Shown one piece after another: positions 53,555 through 62,351 of a stretch of 64,000 nt of DNA (the first letter of the stretch is position 1; the number at the start of each line of letters is the position of its first letter). Location of the stretch: NCBI RefSeq assembly GCF_019857205.1, contig NZ_JAHWXO010000010.1, positions 44,588-108,587 of the forward strand, read 5' to 3'. The DNA is from Qipengyuania pacifica. Its GTDB lineage: Bacteria > Pseudomonadota > Alphaproteobacteria > Sphingomonadales > Sphingomonadaceae. The translations under genes and the position numbers were made by a program. The notes under the pieces are model-generated. The model worked only from the letters and a program-made list of their open reading frames with translations, was not told the origin of the DNA and searched no databases.

Positions 53555-54012
53555 AGCGGGACGCCGGGCTCGTGCTTGCTGGTCCGAATGGTGAGCGAGG
53601 TTTTCACGCTTTCCACATTGGGCGCAGGCGTCAACTTGCTGGTCAGGAATTCCTGGAAGCTCTGCAAATCGCGGCTGACGATCTTGATGATGAAATCGAT
53701 CTCGCCATTGAGCATATGCACTTCGCGCACTTCGGGCAAATCGCGCATCGCCATTTCGAATTCGCGCAGCGAATCTTCTGCCTGGCTCTTCAGGCTCACC
53801 ATGGCGAAAACCGTGATGGAAAATCCCAGCTTCGAGGGGTCGAGTTCGGCGTGATAGCCCCGGATTACCCCGTCTTCTTCGAGGGCGCGCACACGGCGCA
53901 GGCAGGGCGGCGCGGTCAGTCCGACGCGATGGGCGAGTTCTACATTGGTGATTCTCCCTTCATTCTGGAGTTCACCGAGCAATCGCCGGTCGATTTCGTC
54001 GAGATTGGCCAT
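53551..54012 (-). CDS. Lrp/AsnC family transcription regulator
   Basis: 153 aa from ATG 54012 (MANLDEIDRRLLGEL). The HTH is NVELAHRVGLTAPPCLRRVR, followed by GVIRGYHAELDPSKLGFSIT and the RAM ligand/oligomer domain (VREVHMLNGEIDFIIKIVSR). It probably responds to an amino acid. It precedes the GFA gene with a 4-bp overlap. A longer upstream frame to 54150 is not family-like. Confidence 0.92.
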   Translation of the reverse strand: MANLDEIDRRLLGELQNEGRITNVELAHRVGLTAPPCLRRVRALEEDGVIRGYHAELDPSKLGFSITVFAMVSLKSQAEDSLREFEMAMRDLPEVREVHMLNGEIDFIIKIVSRDLQSFQEFLTSKLTPAPNVESVKTSLTIRTSKHEPGVPL

Positions 54013-54240
54013 ATAATACGTTCCTGCTACCCTAGCGCCACCGGCGGGGCATCGCGAAACTTCCACGAAATGTTGACAACGCGATGCAGCCGTCTTGGCT
54101 AACATTATTATCTTTGCCAGCAATTGTCTCGCTTTGCAACGCGCAGGCAACTTTCCGTTCAGCGTAAGTTTTGCACGGTTAGAACCTGTACTGAGCGATG
54201 GTTTACGTATCGCAAACTATTGCCTGTCACCGGAGTATCG

Positions 54241-56079
54241 ATGCATTTTGACGACCGCCTTGCTACTGTGCTGCGCCACCGCGCCGCCAGTGCGCGCGCG
54301 GCAAAGACACAGTTCCGCCAGTTGCTCGACCTGCTTGGCGAACGGCCGCAGGCGGGCGACCCTGCTCTAAAAGCGGCCGCCTATCTGCGCCTGATCGCGC
54401 TGGCGGAAATGATCCCCACTCCCGAACGCGCAGCCATTGTTGGTGAAAACGGCTGGCGCTTCCGCAATCCTGAACTGGTGCGCTGGTTTGGGGAAGCACA
54501 CCCCTCGATTGCCGGCGCGGCACTGTACCGCGCGCAGCTAACCGGGGAGGAATGGGCCGAACTGATCCCACGCCTTCCGATCAGGGCGCGCGGCTTCCTG
54601 CGCCATCGCCGGGATCTGCCCGATGGTGCTGTGCGCGTGCTCGACCGGCTGGGCGTATCCGACCGCGCCCTCCCGCAGCCCATTGCCGCACCGCCTGTTC
54701 AACCTGCCGAGGATCTGCCCGCAGCAACGGTCGATTTCGACGAAGTCGAACCCCTCGTGCTTCCGCAAAGCCAGGAAGAGGCCGCACCTCCAAGCGACGT
54801 CGAACCGGAACCGCCGGTAGCCGAGCCGGAACAAGCCACACCCACACAGGCAGAACCATCAGCCCGGCCCGAGCCTGTCGCCGCGCCTTCTGCCCCCCGT
54901 GCTGCTGCCGAACCTTCGGGCAGATCGGACGGCATCCGCGCTCTGGTGGAACGGATCGAGACCTTCCGCAAGGCGCGCAGCCCGCAACCGCGGGATGGCG
55001 ATGCCCCCACCCTCCCGCTTGCCGGTCTGGAAGATACGCAGCCGCGCAGACAGCTCGACGCTTTCAGTTTCGGGACGAATTCCGAAGGCAGGATCGACTG
55101 GGCCGAACCGGAAATTGCGCCCATGGTCGTCGGGCTCGATCTGTCGCAGCGCCGCGAAGGGGACGCGGCTTCGGACGATTTCGCTGCGGCGTTCGCCAAC
55201 CGCCAGCCGGTTCACGAACTTGCCATCGCGCTTCGCGGTGCCGACGCTATCGAAGGCGACTGGATCGTCGACGCCGCCCCCCGCTTCACCCGCGGCGACG
55301 GGCGCTTCTATGGCTATGTTGGCCGCTTCCGCCGCGCGGTCGCGCCGGTCGACGACCGGGCCCAGCGCAGCGCGGATCGCCTGCGCCAACTGCTCCACGA
55401 ACTGCGCACCCCGGTAAATGCGATGCAGGGCTATGCGGAAGTGATCCAGCAGCAGGTCTTCGGCCCGACACCGCACGAATATCGCGCTCTGGCCGCATCC
55501 ATCGCCGGTGACAGCGCGCGCATTCTTGCCGGGTTCGACGAGCTCGACCGGCTGGCGCGGCTGGAGACAGGCGCGCTTGATCTTGAATCGGGCGAAAGCG
55601 ATTTTGCCGCGATCGCGCGCGCGCAGATCGGCCAGCTCCAGACGGTACTCGGCCCTCGTGTGGCGCGCTTCGATGCCAGGTTGACCGACATGCCCGCCCG
55701 GCTCGCCCTGGCCCAGAACGAAGCGGAAATGCTCGGCTGGCGCGTACTCGCGACCCTGGCGGGCGCCACGGGCGCTGGCGAAAACGTCGCCCTGTCGCTG
55801 GATCTCGATGGCGACCAGGTTGCCCTGCGTGCGCAGCTTCCGTCCAAGCTGGTGCACGCCGACAATATCTTCGCGTCGGAAGTCAGGGCCGGTGGCGGCA
55901 CGCTCAGCTCCGGTATCTTCGGGGCCGGCTTCTCTCTCCGCCTTGCCCGGGCAGAAGCGCGCGCCGCAGGGGGCGAACTGGCACGCGCAGGCGATTCGCT
56001 CGCCCTTACCCTCCCTCTCTTGACCGTCAGCGATGCCCTGCCTAGCCCTGCCGATGCGCCCGATCGCGCGGCCGGTTAG
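54241..56079 (+). CDS. soluble histidine kinase-like protein with degenerate ATPase domain
   Basis: 612 aa from ATG 54241, no signal peptide or TM helix. A helical N-terminal domain (1-140) is followed by a Pro/Glu/Ala-rich linker (145-225), a PAS-like domain (about 270-368), and HisKA with H386 in LRQLLHELRTPVNAMQGYAE. The C-terminal part (about 480-595) has the HATPase outline, but the N-box Asn and the D-x-G-x-G box are not visible; only a G2-like GIFGAGFSLRLARAEARAAG remains. It may be a pseudokinase or phosphotransfer scaffold. A polysaccharide deacetylase follows in the same frame after the TAG stop. Confidence 0.8.
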   Translation: MHFDDRLATVLRHRAASARAAKTQFRQLLDLLGERPQAGDPALKAAAYLRLIALAEMIPTPERAAIVGENGWRFRNPELVRWFGEAHPSIAGAALYRAQLTGEEWAELIPRLPIRARGFLRHRRDLPDGAVRVLDRLGVSDRALPQPIAAPPVQPAEDLPAATVDFDEVEPLVLPQSQEEAAPPSDVEPEPPVAEPEQATPTQAEPSARPEPVAAPSAPRAAAEPSGRSDGIRALVERIETFRKARSPQPRDGDAPTLPLAGLEDTQPRRQLDAFSFGTNSEGRIDWAEPEIAPMVVGLDLSQRREGDAASDDFAAAFANRQPVHELAIALRGADAIEGDWIVDAAPRFTRGDGRFYGYVGRFRRAVAPVDDRAQRSADRLRQLLHELRTPVNAMQGYAEVIQQQVFGPTPHEYRALAASIAGDSARILAGFDELDRLARLETGALDLESGESDFAAIARAQIGQLQTVLGPRVARFDARLTDMPARLALAQNEAEMLGWRVLATLAGATGAGENVALSLDLDGDQVALRAQLPSKLVHADNIFASEVRAGGGTLSSGIFGAGFSLRLARAEARAAGGELARAGDSLALTLPLLTVSDALPSPADAPDRAAG

Positions 56080-56091
56080 GAAACCTACGCC

Positions 56092-57093
56092 ATCAGCCAA
56101 GTCGACCTCCTGAACCCGCCGGCCTCATCGCAGACTGCGCGCTTTGCCGATGGGTTCGGACAGCGTTCGCTGCTGACGATCGACACGGAAGAGGAATTCG
56201 ACTGGGAAGCGCCCTTTCGCGCAGATGGCTATGGTCTCGACCATATCGCGGCATTGTCCGGTTTTCAGCAATTCTGCGAAGGGATCGGTGTCTCTCCCGT
56301 CTATCTCGTTGATTGGCCTGTAGCCCAGGATGCCCGTGCGCAGGAGATCATCGGCGATGCCATACGCCGCGGACAGGCGGAAATCGGCGTCCAGTTACAC
56401 CCCTGGGTCAACCCTCCCCACCACGAAGAGGTTAACCGCCGCAACAGCTTCGCTGGCAATCTTCCTCCCGAACTCGAAGCCGAGAAATTTCATCGCCTGC
56501 GCGATCTGGTGGAGGAAAACTTCGGCGCGGTCCCGCTGATCTACCGTGCCGGCCGTTATGGCCTGGGCCCGCATACGGCGGGACTTCTGGGTGAAGGCGG
56601 TATCGCCATCGACAGTTCGGTGCGCGCCCGGTTCGATTACACGGATGAAGGTGGCCCCGATTACAGCCGCCATCCGGTTGCACCCTATTGGGCCGATGCA
56701 GGGAAAACCCTGCTCGAACTTCCGCTGACCACGTCCTTCTGGGGCATGCTGCGCCAGCAGGGGCAGCAATTGTACCCGCTCGCACATCGCTACCCCTTGC
56801 TTGGCAGCATACTCGCCAAGACCGGGATGCTGGAACGAATCGGCCTGACACCGGAAGACATCACGCTCGAGGAAGCTCTGCGCGCCGTGGATATCGCCGT
56901 CGACGATGGTCTGCCGCTGCTTGTCCTGAGTTTTCATAGCCCCTCGCTCGCGCCGGGGCATACCCCCTACGTCCATAATGAAGACGATCTGGATCGGCTG
57001 TATGACTGGCTGCGCGGCGTCTATTCCTATCTGCGTACGCGCGACGTCCGCCCGATAACGGTTGAAGAAATCATCGCCTCTGCTGTTCGCTAG
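56092..57093 (+). CDS. polysaccharide deacetylase family protein, non-canonical start
   Basis: NodB-fold hydrolase, 333 aa if it begins at ATC 56092. Conserved N-terminal text LLTIDTEEEFDW lies at about 56170-56205, upstream of the first usable start (TTG 56254), so a later start would cut the domain. No ATG, GTG or TTG is in frame between the upstream stop (56079) and that text. AGGAAA (56078-56083) sits eight bases before ATC, and a CTG at 56110 is another option. Metal-site motifs include QLHPWVNPPHHEEVN. The C-terminal segment LLVLSFHSPSLAPGHTPYV has the late His. It may trim N-acetyl groups on cell-surface glycans. Confidence 0.82.
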   Translation: MSQVDLLNPPASSQTARFADGFGQRSLLTIDTEEEFDWEAPFRADGYGLDHIAALSGFQQFCEGIGVSPVYLVDWPVAQDARAQEIIGDAIRRGQAEIGVQLHPWVNPPHHEEVNRRNSFAGNLPPELEAEKFHRLRDLVEENFGAVPLIYRAGRYGLGPHTAGLLGEGGIAIDSSVRARFDYTDEGGPDYSRHPVAPYWADAGKTLLELPLTTSFWGMLRQQGQQLYPLAHRYPLLGSILAKTGMLERIGLTPEDITLEEALRAVDIAVDDGLPLLVLSFHSPSLAPGHTPYVHNEDDLDRLYDWLRGVYSYLRTRDVRPITVEEIIASAVR

Positions 57094-57149
57094 AGCTTGC
57101 AACGTCCACGCACCGCGGCTAGGCGCGCTTTTCCGCACGGCGTGGCTGG

Positions 57150-57226
57150 GGGCCTGTAGCTCAGTTGGTTAGAGCTGGCCGCTCATAACGGCTAGGTCGC
57201 GGGTTCGAGTCCTGCCGGGCCCACCA
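57150..57226 (+). tRNA. tRNA-Ile2 (CAT, lysidine type)
   Basis: 77 nt. Acceptor GGGCCTG/CGGGCCC, A, encoded CCA. Anticodon loop CTCATAA gives CAT. The body resembles bacterial tRNA-Ile2 (minor, AUA-reading after lysidine modification by TilS) rather than elongator tRNA-Met. Met cannot be excluded without a model search. Confidence 0.8.
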
Positions 57227-57252
57227 AGCTCGGCGCTATGCGGGAAATCGGT

Positions 57253-57329
57253 CGGGGAGTGGCGCAGCCTGGTAGCGCACTTGTTTTGGGTACAAGGGGT
57301 CGCTGGTTCGAATCCAGTCTCCCCGACCA
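57253..57329 (+). tRNA. tRNA-Pro (TGG)
   Basis: 77 nt. Acceptor CGGGGAG/CTCCCCG, A, encoded CCA. Anticodon stem CTTGT/ACAAG, loop TTTGGGT, anticodon TGG. It is 27 bp after the Ile2 gene. Its T arm is identical to that of tRNA-Pro(GGG) at 39714. Confidence 0.95.
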
Positions 57330-57380
57330 GATTTCCAGCAGGGCAGACATGTCGCAAGCGAAGCACGGGAGGTGCGCCGT

Positions 57381-58727
57381 TTGACTAGCCAGACAGCCGC
57401 ACCCTCCCCCACTTTCGACACGCGTCTGATCTGGGCCATCGCGCTGCCCGCCATGGTGACCAATGTCGCCACGGCACTGATCGGCGTGGGCGACATGTGG
57501 ATCGTCGGCCAGCTTGGCGATGCACCCACGCAAGGCGCGGTCGATATCGGGGCCAAGCTGTTCGCCGCCCTGTTCACCGTGATGAATTTCCTGAAGACCG
57601 GCACCACGGGCCTCGTTGCGCAGGCGGGCACACGCTCCGGCGCGCAGGCGCAGGCGGCGGTTCTGATAAAGGGTCTGGTCGTCGGCGGCGCCATTGCCGC
57701 GATGCTGCTATTGGCCAAGCCGGTGCTCATGCCGCTGCTGCTCGATGCCCTCGGGGCCGAAGCCCGCGTGCGTACGGCCGCCGTGATCTATGCCGACATC
57801 CGGTACTGGAGCGCACCCGCCGTCATGGCCAATTTCGCGCTGGTCGGCTTTCTCGTCGGTCGTCGCCGGATGCGCGAAGTGCTGGCGATCGAGGTTTTCT
57901 ACAATCTGCTCAACGTCGCGCTCGGCCTGTGGCTGGCGCTTGGTCTGGACTGGGGCATCGCCGGGATCGGCTGGTCCAGCTTCACGGCCGAATTTGCCAA
58001 GCTGGCGATCGCATCGCTGGTCATCTGGCGCATTGCCGGGGGCGAGATCGGCGAGGCGCTACGGTCGGGGACAAGCGTTTCGCTCGCCGCTCTCAAGCCC
58101 TTCCTCGCCGTCAATCGTGACCTGTTCCTGCGCACGGTGGTGCTGATGGTCGCCATCACTGCCCTCACCCGGCTAGGCGCGGAACGCGGGCCCGTCGTCC
58201 TGGCGGCGAACGGCATCATCTACCAGCTCTTCGTGCTTTCGGCGCTGCTGCTCGACGGGTTCGAAAACGCCGCGCAGGTCATCAACGGCGAACGAGCCGG
58301 CGATGAAGACCGCGTGGGCTTCACGGCCTATATCCGGTTGATCCTGTGGCGCTGCCTAGGTGTTGCCATCGTGCTTGCCCTTGTCTTCGCCGCCATCGGC
58401 GGCGCGATTACCGATAGCTTCGCCGCCACGCCTGCCGTTGCGAGCGAGGCGCGCCAGCTATGGCCGTGGCTCGTTGCGATCCCTCTGGCAGGGTTCGCGG
58501 GCTTCGTGCTCGATGGCGTCTTTGTGGGGGCAAGCTGGACGCGCGCCCTGCTGCTGACGATGGTCGGCGCAGTCGCGGGCTATGCCGTCCTGCTATGGCT
58601 GACCTGGCCACTCGGCAATGACGGGCTGTGGCTCAGCTTCATCGCTTTCCTGGTCCTTCGGGCCGGGCTGCAGCTGGTGGCAATGCGCAGACTGATCGCC
58701 CGGCATTTCCGCGCTGCCCGGCCCTAG
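57381..58727 (+). CDS. MATE family efflux transporter
   Basis: About 448 aa, twelve hydrophobic helices. TTG 57381 is 8 bases after GGGAGG and gives [13 protein letters not shown] 57372 is also possible. MATE features: [20 protein letters not shown] with [29 protein letters not shown], and [14 protein letters not shown] in the second half. This DinF-like branch exports cationic drugs or metabolites by sodium or proton exchange; the substrate is unknown. Confidence 0.9.
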   Translation: MTSQTAAPSPTFDTRLIWAIALPAMVTNVATALIGVGDMWIVGQLGDAPTQGAVDIGAKLFAALFTVMNFLKTGTTGLVAQAGTRSGAQAQAAVLIKGLVVGGAIAAMLLLAKPVLMPLLLDALGAEARVRTAAVIYADIRYWSAPAVMANFALVGFLVGRRRMREVLAIEVFYNLLNVALGLWLALGLDWGIAGIGWSSFTAEFAKLAIASLVIWRIAGGEIGEALRSGTSVSLAALKPFLAVNRDLFLRTVVLMVAITALTRLGAERGPVVLAANGIIYQLFVLSALLLDGFENAAQVINGERAGDEDRVGFTAYIRLILWRCLGVAIVLALVFAAIGGAITDSFAATPAVASEARQLWPWLVAIPLAGFAGFVLDGVFVGASWTRALLLTMVGAVAGYAVLLWLTWPLGNDGLWLSFIAFLVLRAGLQLVAMRRLIARHFRAARP

Positions 58728-58734
58728 GCAGGCG

Positions 58735-60084
58735 TCACTCCCCGACTACGATCGGCCGGTTGTGGTTGGCGAGCACATTGGTCACCGCCGTCCACACAGC
58801 CACGTTCTGGCGCAGCTGTTCGGGGTCGATCTTGTCCAGCGTATCGTCGGGCGTGTGGTGCAGGTCGAAGTAGCGGGTGCCGTCCTGCTGAAGATCGATG
58901 ATCGCGGTGCCTTGCTCGCGGATCACATTGATGTCGGCCCCGCCCGTCGCCACAGCGGCAGAGGGTGCAACACCGAAACGCGCCACGGCCTGCGCCAGAG
59001 CCTTGTAGAGTTCGGGATCGCTCTTGGTGAAATTGCTGTCGATGCGCCAGATGCGGTCGGCACCGAAATCGCTTTCATATCCCACCATGAAGGGTTCGTC
59101 CGCGTGGGCCGCGGCATAGGCCTTGCTGCCCCACAGGCCGGTTTCTTCCGCCCCTGCAAACAGCACGCGGATCGTGCGCAGCGGCTGGCCGGCGGCGGCG
59201 ACATGCTTGGCGGCGGCAGCGGCGATACCGCAGCCTGCACCGTCGTCGATCGCGCCCGTGCCAAGATCCCAGCTATCGAGATGGCAGGCCAGCAGCAGCG
59301 GCGGCAGCGAAGGATCGCGCCCTACGATCTCGCCCGTCACATTGCCGCTCTTGGTGGTGCCGACATCGCGCGGGGTCATGGTCAGCCGCATGGTGACCGG
59401 CTGGCCATCGGCGCGTGCGAAAATGCGCTCCAGATTGTCCGCATCGGGGTTCGATAGCGCGCCGGCGGGCGTCGCCTTCACGCCCTCGGGAAAGCTCGTG
59501 CCGCCGGTATGCGGGGTGCGGTGGTTTTCGGTGCCGATCGAGCGGATGACCGTGGCCACGGCGCCCTTGCTGGCGGCCAGCCCCGCGCCGGTCCAGCGCG
59601 CCGGGCCGGCAAAGCCGTAACCCGAACCGTCCTGCGTCGGGCGCATGTCGTGGCTGATGAAGGCGATCTTGCCCTTCAGGCTGCCCGGTGCCGCCGCTTC
59701 CAGATCGGCATAGCTGGGGAAATAGACCACTTCCGCCTCGATGCCTTTCGGTCCGGTCGATGCGCTGGTTCCCAGTGCGGTGATCTGCATCGGCTGCGGG
59801 AACGGACCCGTAATCTCGGCGCGTTCTTCCCCGCGCACCCAGGTCGGCATATCGTAAGGTTCTTCGACGACATTGGCGAAGCCGTTGGCGCTCAGCCATT
59901 CCAGCGCCCAGGCGCGCCCGCGCGCTTCGGCTTCGGTACCGGCCATACGCGGCCCCACTTCCGTCGTGATTCCCTCGACGAAATCCCACGCGATCGTATC
60001 GCTTTTCATCGCGTCGTCGGCGGTGTCGGCATGGGCGGGAGCGGTGAGCGAAAGCGCGGCAAGCGCGAGGATGGGTTTGTGCAT
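58735..60084 (-). CDS. M28 family metallopeptidase, exported
   Basis: 449 aa from ATG 60084. Signal peptide MHKPILALAALSLTAPAHA. A PA-type insert is in the middle. Two-zinc site residues: H and D in LLLACHLDSWDLG, D in TGAIDDGAG, EE in GAEETGLWG, D in YESDFGADR, H in YFDLHHTPDDTLD. It is most likely an exported aminopeptidase or carboxypeptidase taking peptides from outside. It is divergent from ettA. Confidence 0.92.
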   Translation of the reverse strand: MHKPILALAALSLTAPAHADTADDAMKSDTIAWDFVEGITTEVGPRMAGTEAEARGRAWALEWLSANGFANVVEEPYDMPTWVRGEERAEITGPFPQPMQITALGTSASTGPKGIEAEVVYFPSYADLEAAAPGSLKGKIAFISHDMRPTQDGSGYGFAGPARWTGAGLAASKGAVATVIRSIGTENHRTPHTGGTSFPEGVKATPAGALSNPDADNLERIFARADGQPVTMRLTMTPRDVGTTKSGNVTGEIVGRDPSLPPLLLACHLDSWDLGTGAIDDGAGCGIAAAAAKHVAAAGQPLRTIRVLFAGAEETGLWGSKAYAAAHADEPFMVGYESDFGADRIWRIDSNFTKSDPELYKALAQAVARFGVAPSAAVATGGADINVIREQGTAIIDLQQDGTRYFDLHHTPDDTLDKIDPEQLRQNVAVWTAVTNVLANHNRPIVVGE

Positions 60085-60231
60085 GGCCGCATCTGCTATG
60101 TCGCCCGGCCCGCGCTGTCCACCGCTTTGCGCGTTCCGCTTGCTCCTTTGCGCCTGCATCCCTATCTGCGGCCCCATGTCACGCGGGCGGTGCCCCGCCC
60201 CACTCCAGATCTCGCCAAAAGGATTCGCCAG

Positions 60232-61905
60232 ATGGCCGCGCAATACGCCTTCGTGATGAAGGACATGACCAAGACCTTCCCCGGTGCCCAGAAGCCGGTG
60301 CTCAGCAACATCAACCTGCAGTTCTACCAGGGCGCCAAGATCGGCATCGTGGGCCCCAACGGCGCAGGTAAGTCGACGCTGATCAAGATCATGGCCGGCA
60401 TCGACACCGATTTCACCGGCGAGGCATGGCCGGGCGAGAACATCACCGTCGGCTATCTCGAGCAGGAACCCGAACTCGACGAAAGCAAGACCGTGCTCGA
60501 AAACGTCAAGGACGGCGCGCGCGGTATTGCCGACATGGTCGAACGCTTCAATGCGATCGGCATGGAAATGGGAGAGGAAGACGCCGATTTCGACGCGCTC
60601 AGCACCGAGATGTCGGAACTGCAGGACAAGATCGACGCGGTCGACGGCTGGACGCTCGACAACCAGCTCGAAGTCGCGATGGAAGCGCTGCGGTGCCCGC
60701 CGGGCGACTGGCCCGTCACCGACCTGTCGGGCGGTGAAAAGCGCCGCGTCGCGCTTACCCGCCTGCTGATCCAGAAGCCCTCCATCCTGCTACTGGACGA
60801 ACCGACCAACCACCTCGACGCAGAGTCGGTCCAGTGGCTCGAAAACCACCTCAAGGACTACGCGGGTGCGGTGCTGATGATCACCCACGATCGCTACTTC
60901 CTCGACAATGTGGTGGAATGGATCCTCGAGCTCGACCGCGGCAGCTACTATCCGTACGAAGGCAATTACTCGACCTATCTGGAAAAGAAGGCCAAGCGCC
61001 TCGAACAGGAAAGCCGCGAAGAAAGCGGCCGCTCGAAAGCCCTTTCGCGCGAACTGGAGTGGATCCGGCAGACGCCTTCCGCCCGCCAGACCAAGTCCAA
61101 GGCCCGTATCCGCAAGTTCGAGGAACTCCAGGAAGGCCAGAAGGATCGCAAGCCCGGCAAGGCGCAGATCGTCATTCAGGTACCCGAACGTCTCGGCGGC
61201 AAGGTGATCGAAGCCAAGAACATCACCAAGGCCTATGGCGACAAGCTGCTGTTCGAAGACCTGTCCTTCATGCTGCCCCCGGGCGGCATCGTCGGCGTGA
61301 TCGGCCCCAACGGTGCGGGTAAGTCCACGTTGTTCAAGATTTTGACCGGCAAGGAAGAACCCGATAGCGGTACCGTGGAAATCGGCTCGACCGTCCACCT
61401 GGGCTTCGTCGACCAGAGCCGCGATCATCTCGATGCGAGCAAGAACGTGTGGGAGGAAATCTCCGACGGGCTCGATTACATGAAGGTCAACGGCCACGAC
61501 ACCAGCACGCGGGCCTATGTCGGCGCGTTCAACTTCAAGGGCGCCGACCAGCAGAAGAACGTCGGCAAGCTGTCGGGCGGTGAACGCAACCGCGTGCACA
61601 TGGCCAAGATGCTGAAAGAAGGCGGCAACGTGCTGCTGCTGGACGAACCGACCAACGATCTCGACGTCGAAACGCTGGGCGCTCTGGAAGAGGCGATCGA
61701 AAACTTCGCCGGCTGCGCCGTGGTCATCTCGCACGACCGCTTCTTCCTCGACCGTCTGGCCACCCACATCCTCGCCTTCGAAGGCGACAGCCACGTGGAA
61801 TGGTTCGAAGGCAATTTCGAAGCCTACGAAGAAGACAAGCGCCGCCGCCTGGGCGACGCTGCGGACCGTCCGACAAGGCTGGCGTACAAGAAGCTTACGC
61901 GCTGA
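60232..61905 (+). CDS. ettA: energy-dependent translational throttle protein EttA
   Basis: 557 aa from ATG 60232, the EttA size; the open frame further upstream is non-coding. Two ABC domains: GPNGAGKSTLIKIMAG, LSGGEKRRVALTRLL, LLLDEPTNHLDAESVQWLE; then GPNGAGKSTLFKILTG, LSGGERNRVHMAKML, LLLDEPTNDLDVETLGALE. The linker is the EttA P-site type (SREESGRSKALSRELEWIRQ). It gates the first peptide bond according to energy state. No Uup-like C-terminal coil. Confidence 0.96.
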   Translation: MAAQYAFVMKDMTKTFPGAQKPVLSNINLQFYQGAKIGIVGPNGAGKSTLIKIMAGIDTDFTGEAWPGENITVGYLEQEPELDESKTVLENVKDGARGIADMVERFNAIGMEMGEEDADFDALSTEMSELQDKIDAVDGWTLDNQLEVAMEALRCPPGDWPVTDLSGGEKRRVALTRLLIQKPSILLLDEPTNHLDAESVQWLENHLKDYAGAVLMITHDRYFLDNVVEWILELDRGSYYPYEGNYSTYLEKKAKRLEQESREESGRSKALSRELEWIRQTPSARQTKSKARIRKFEELQEGQKDRKPGKAQIVIQVPERLGGKVIEAKNITKAYGDKLLFEDLSFMLPPGGIVGVIGPNGAGKSTLFKILTGKEEPDSGTVEIGSTVHLGFVDQSRDHLDASKNVWEEISDGLDYMKVNGHDTSTRAYVGAFNFKGADQQKNVGKLSGGERNRVHMAKMLKEGGNVLLLDEPTNDLDVETLGALEEAIENFAGCAVVISHDRFFLDRLATHILAFEGDSHVEWFEGNFEAYEEDKRRRLGDAADRPTRLAYKKLTR

Positions 61906-61945
61906 GAAGGCTGAGGCCGCGCTTTGCGTCGGTCTCTCCACCGTA

Positions 61946-61979
61946 TTTCGTCATCCCTGCCTGCGCGGGGATGACGAAA
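61946..61979. repeat. dispersed palindromic repeat
   Basis: A perfect 12-bp inverted repeat TTTCGTCATCCC/GGGATGACGAAA around TGCCTGCGCG. The type GTCAT(C/T)CC-n-GG(A/G)ATGAC is widely scattered in proteobacterial intergenic DNA. It is 40 bp after ettA and may also serve as its transcript end. Confidence 0.7.
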
Positions 61980-62059
61980 GGCGGGCCAGGCGTTCTGGCC
62001 AAACTGATTGACCTTGTTCCGGTTGGTACATAGCCTGCCTCTGTTCGAGGGAGCTTTCA

Positions 62060-62224
62060 GTGACGAACCATTCAACGGCCAACCAATCGAAGCACAACAA
62101 GCTGTTCAAGGCCGCAACGCTGTTCTGGCTCGTTCTCGTGGTAGCTATCGTCTTTGGTTATAGTTTGGGCAAGGATATGGCGCTGCGCGACAATGCACGG
62201 GATGCGGCGGCCGCGCAGCGGTAA
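62060..62224 (+). CDS. 54-residue single-span membrane protein
   Basis: Small ORF from GTG 62060 to TAA 62224. The N-terminus is polar and basic (NQSKHNKLFKAA), one TM helix follows (TLFWLVLVVAIVFGYSLG), and a charged tail (KDMALRDNARDAAAAQR). GAGGGAG lies seven to thirteen bases upstream, a good ribosome site. I do not recognise the family. Location after ettA is the only context. The clear TM plus ribosome site supports a real gene. Confidence 0.65.
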   Translation: MTNHSTANQSKHNKLFKAATLFWLVLVVAIVFGYSLGKDMALRDNARDAAAAQR

Positions 62225-62298
62225 GGGCGTCAAGCAGATCGCTGCGGTTGCGCTGCCGCGACGCATAATACCGCGCAACCACGCCTAATTCAGACAGA

Positions 62299-62331
62299 AG
62301 GGCCGCAAGCCCCGGGTTGGCTTACGGCCCT
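62299..62331 (-). terminator. hairpin after the aldehyde dehydrogenase gene
   Basis: On the minus strand AGGGCCGTAAGCC pairs with GGCTTGCGGCCCT (one G-U), a 13-bp stem with a 7-nt loop, about 20 bp beyond the stop. The following TCTGTCTG is only partly T-rich, so termination efficiency is uncertain. Confidence 0.65.
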
Positions 62332-62351
62332 CTGCAAGATCGAAGAGCTAG

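Noticed and set aside
54241..57093. Histidine kinase and deacetylase as one gene broken by a TAG
   Set aside because: They share a frame with only one stop between, but a ribosome-binding sequence sits over that stop and the two are unrelated families, so two genes with a rare start is simpler.
57169..57366. Minus-strand frame containing [11 protein letters not shown]
   Set aside because: Same artefact, from the tRNA-Ile2 and tRNA-Pro(TGG) genes.
59509..60231. Upstream extension of the ettA frame
   Set aside because: It runs opposite to the M28 peptidase gene and adds about 240 residues absent from EttA; the family start is ATG 60232.
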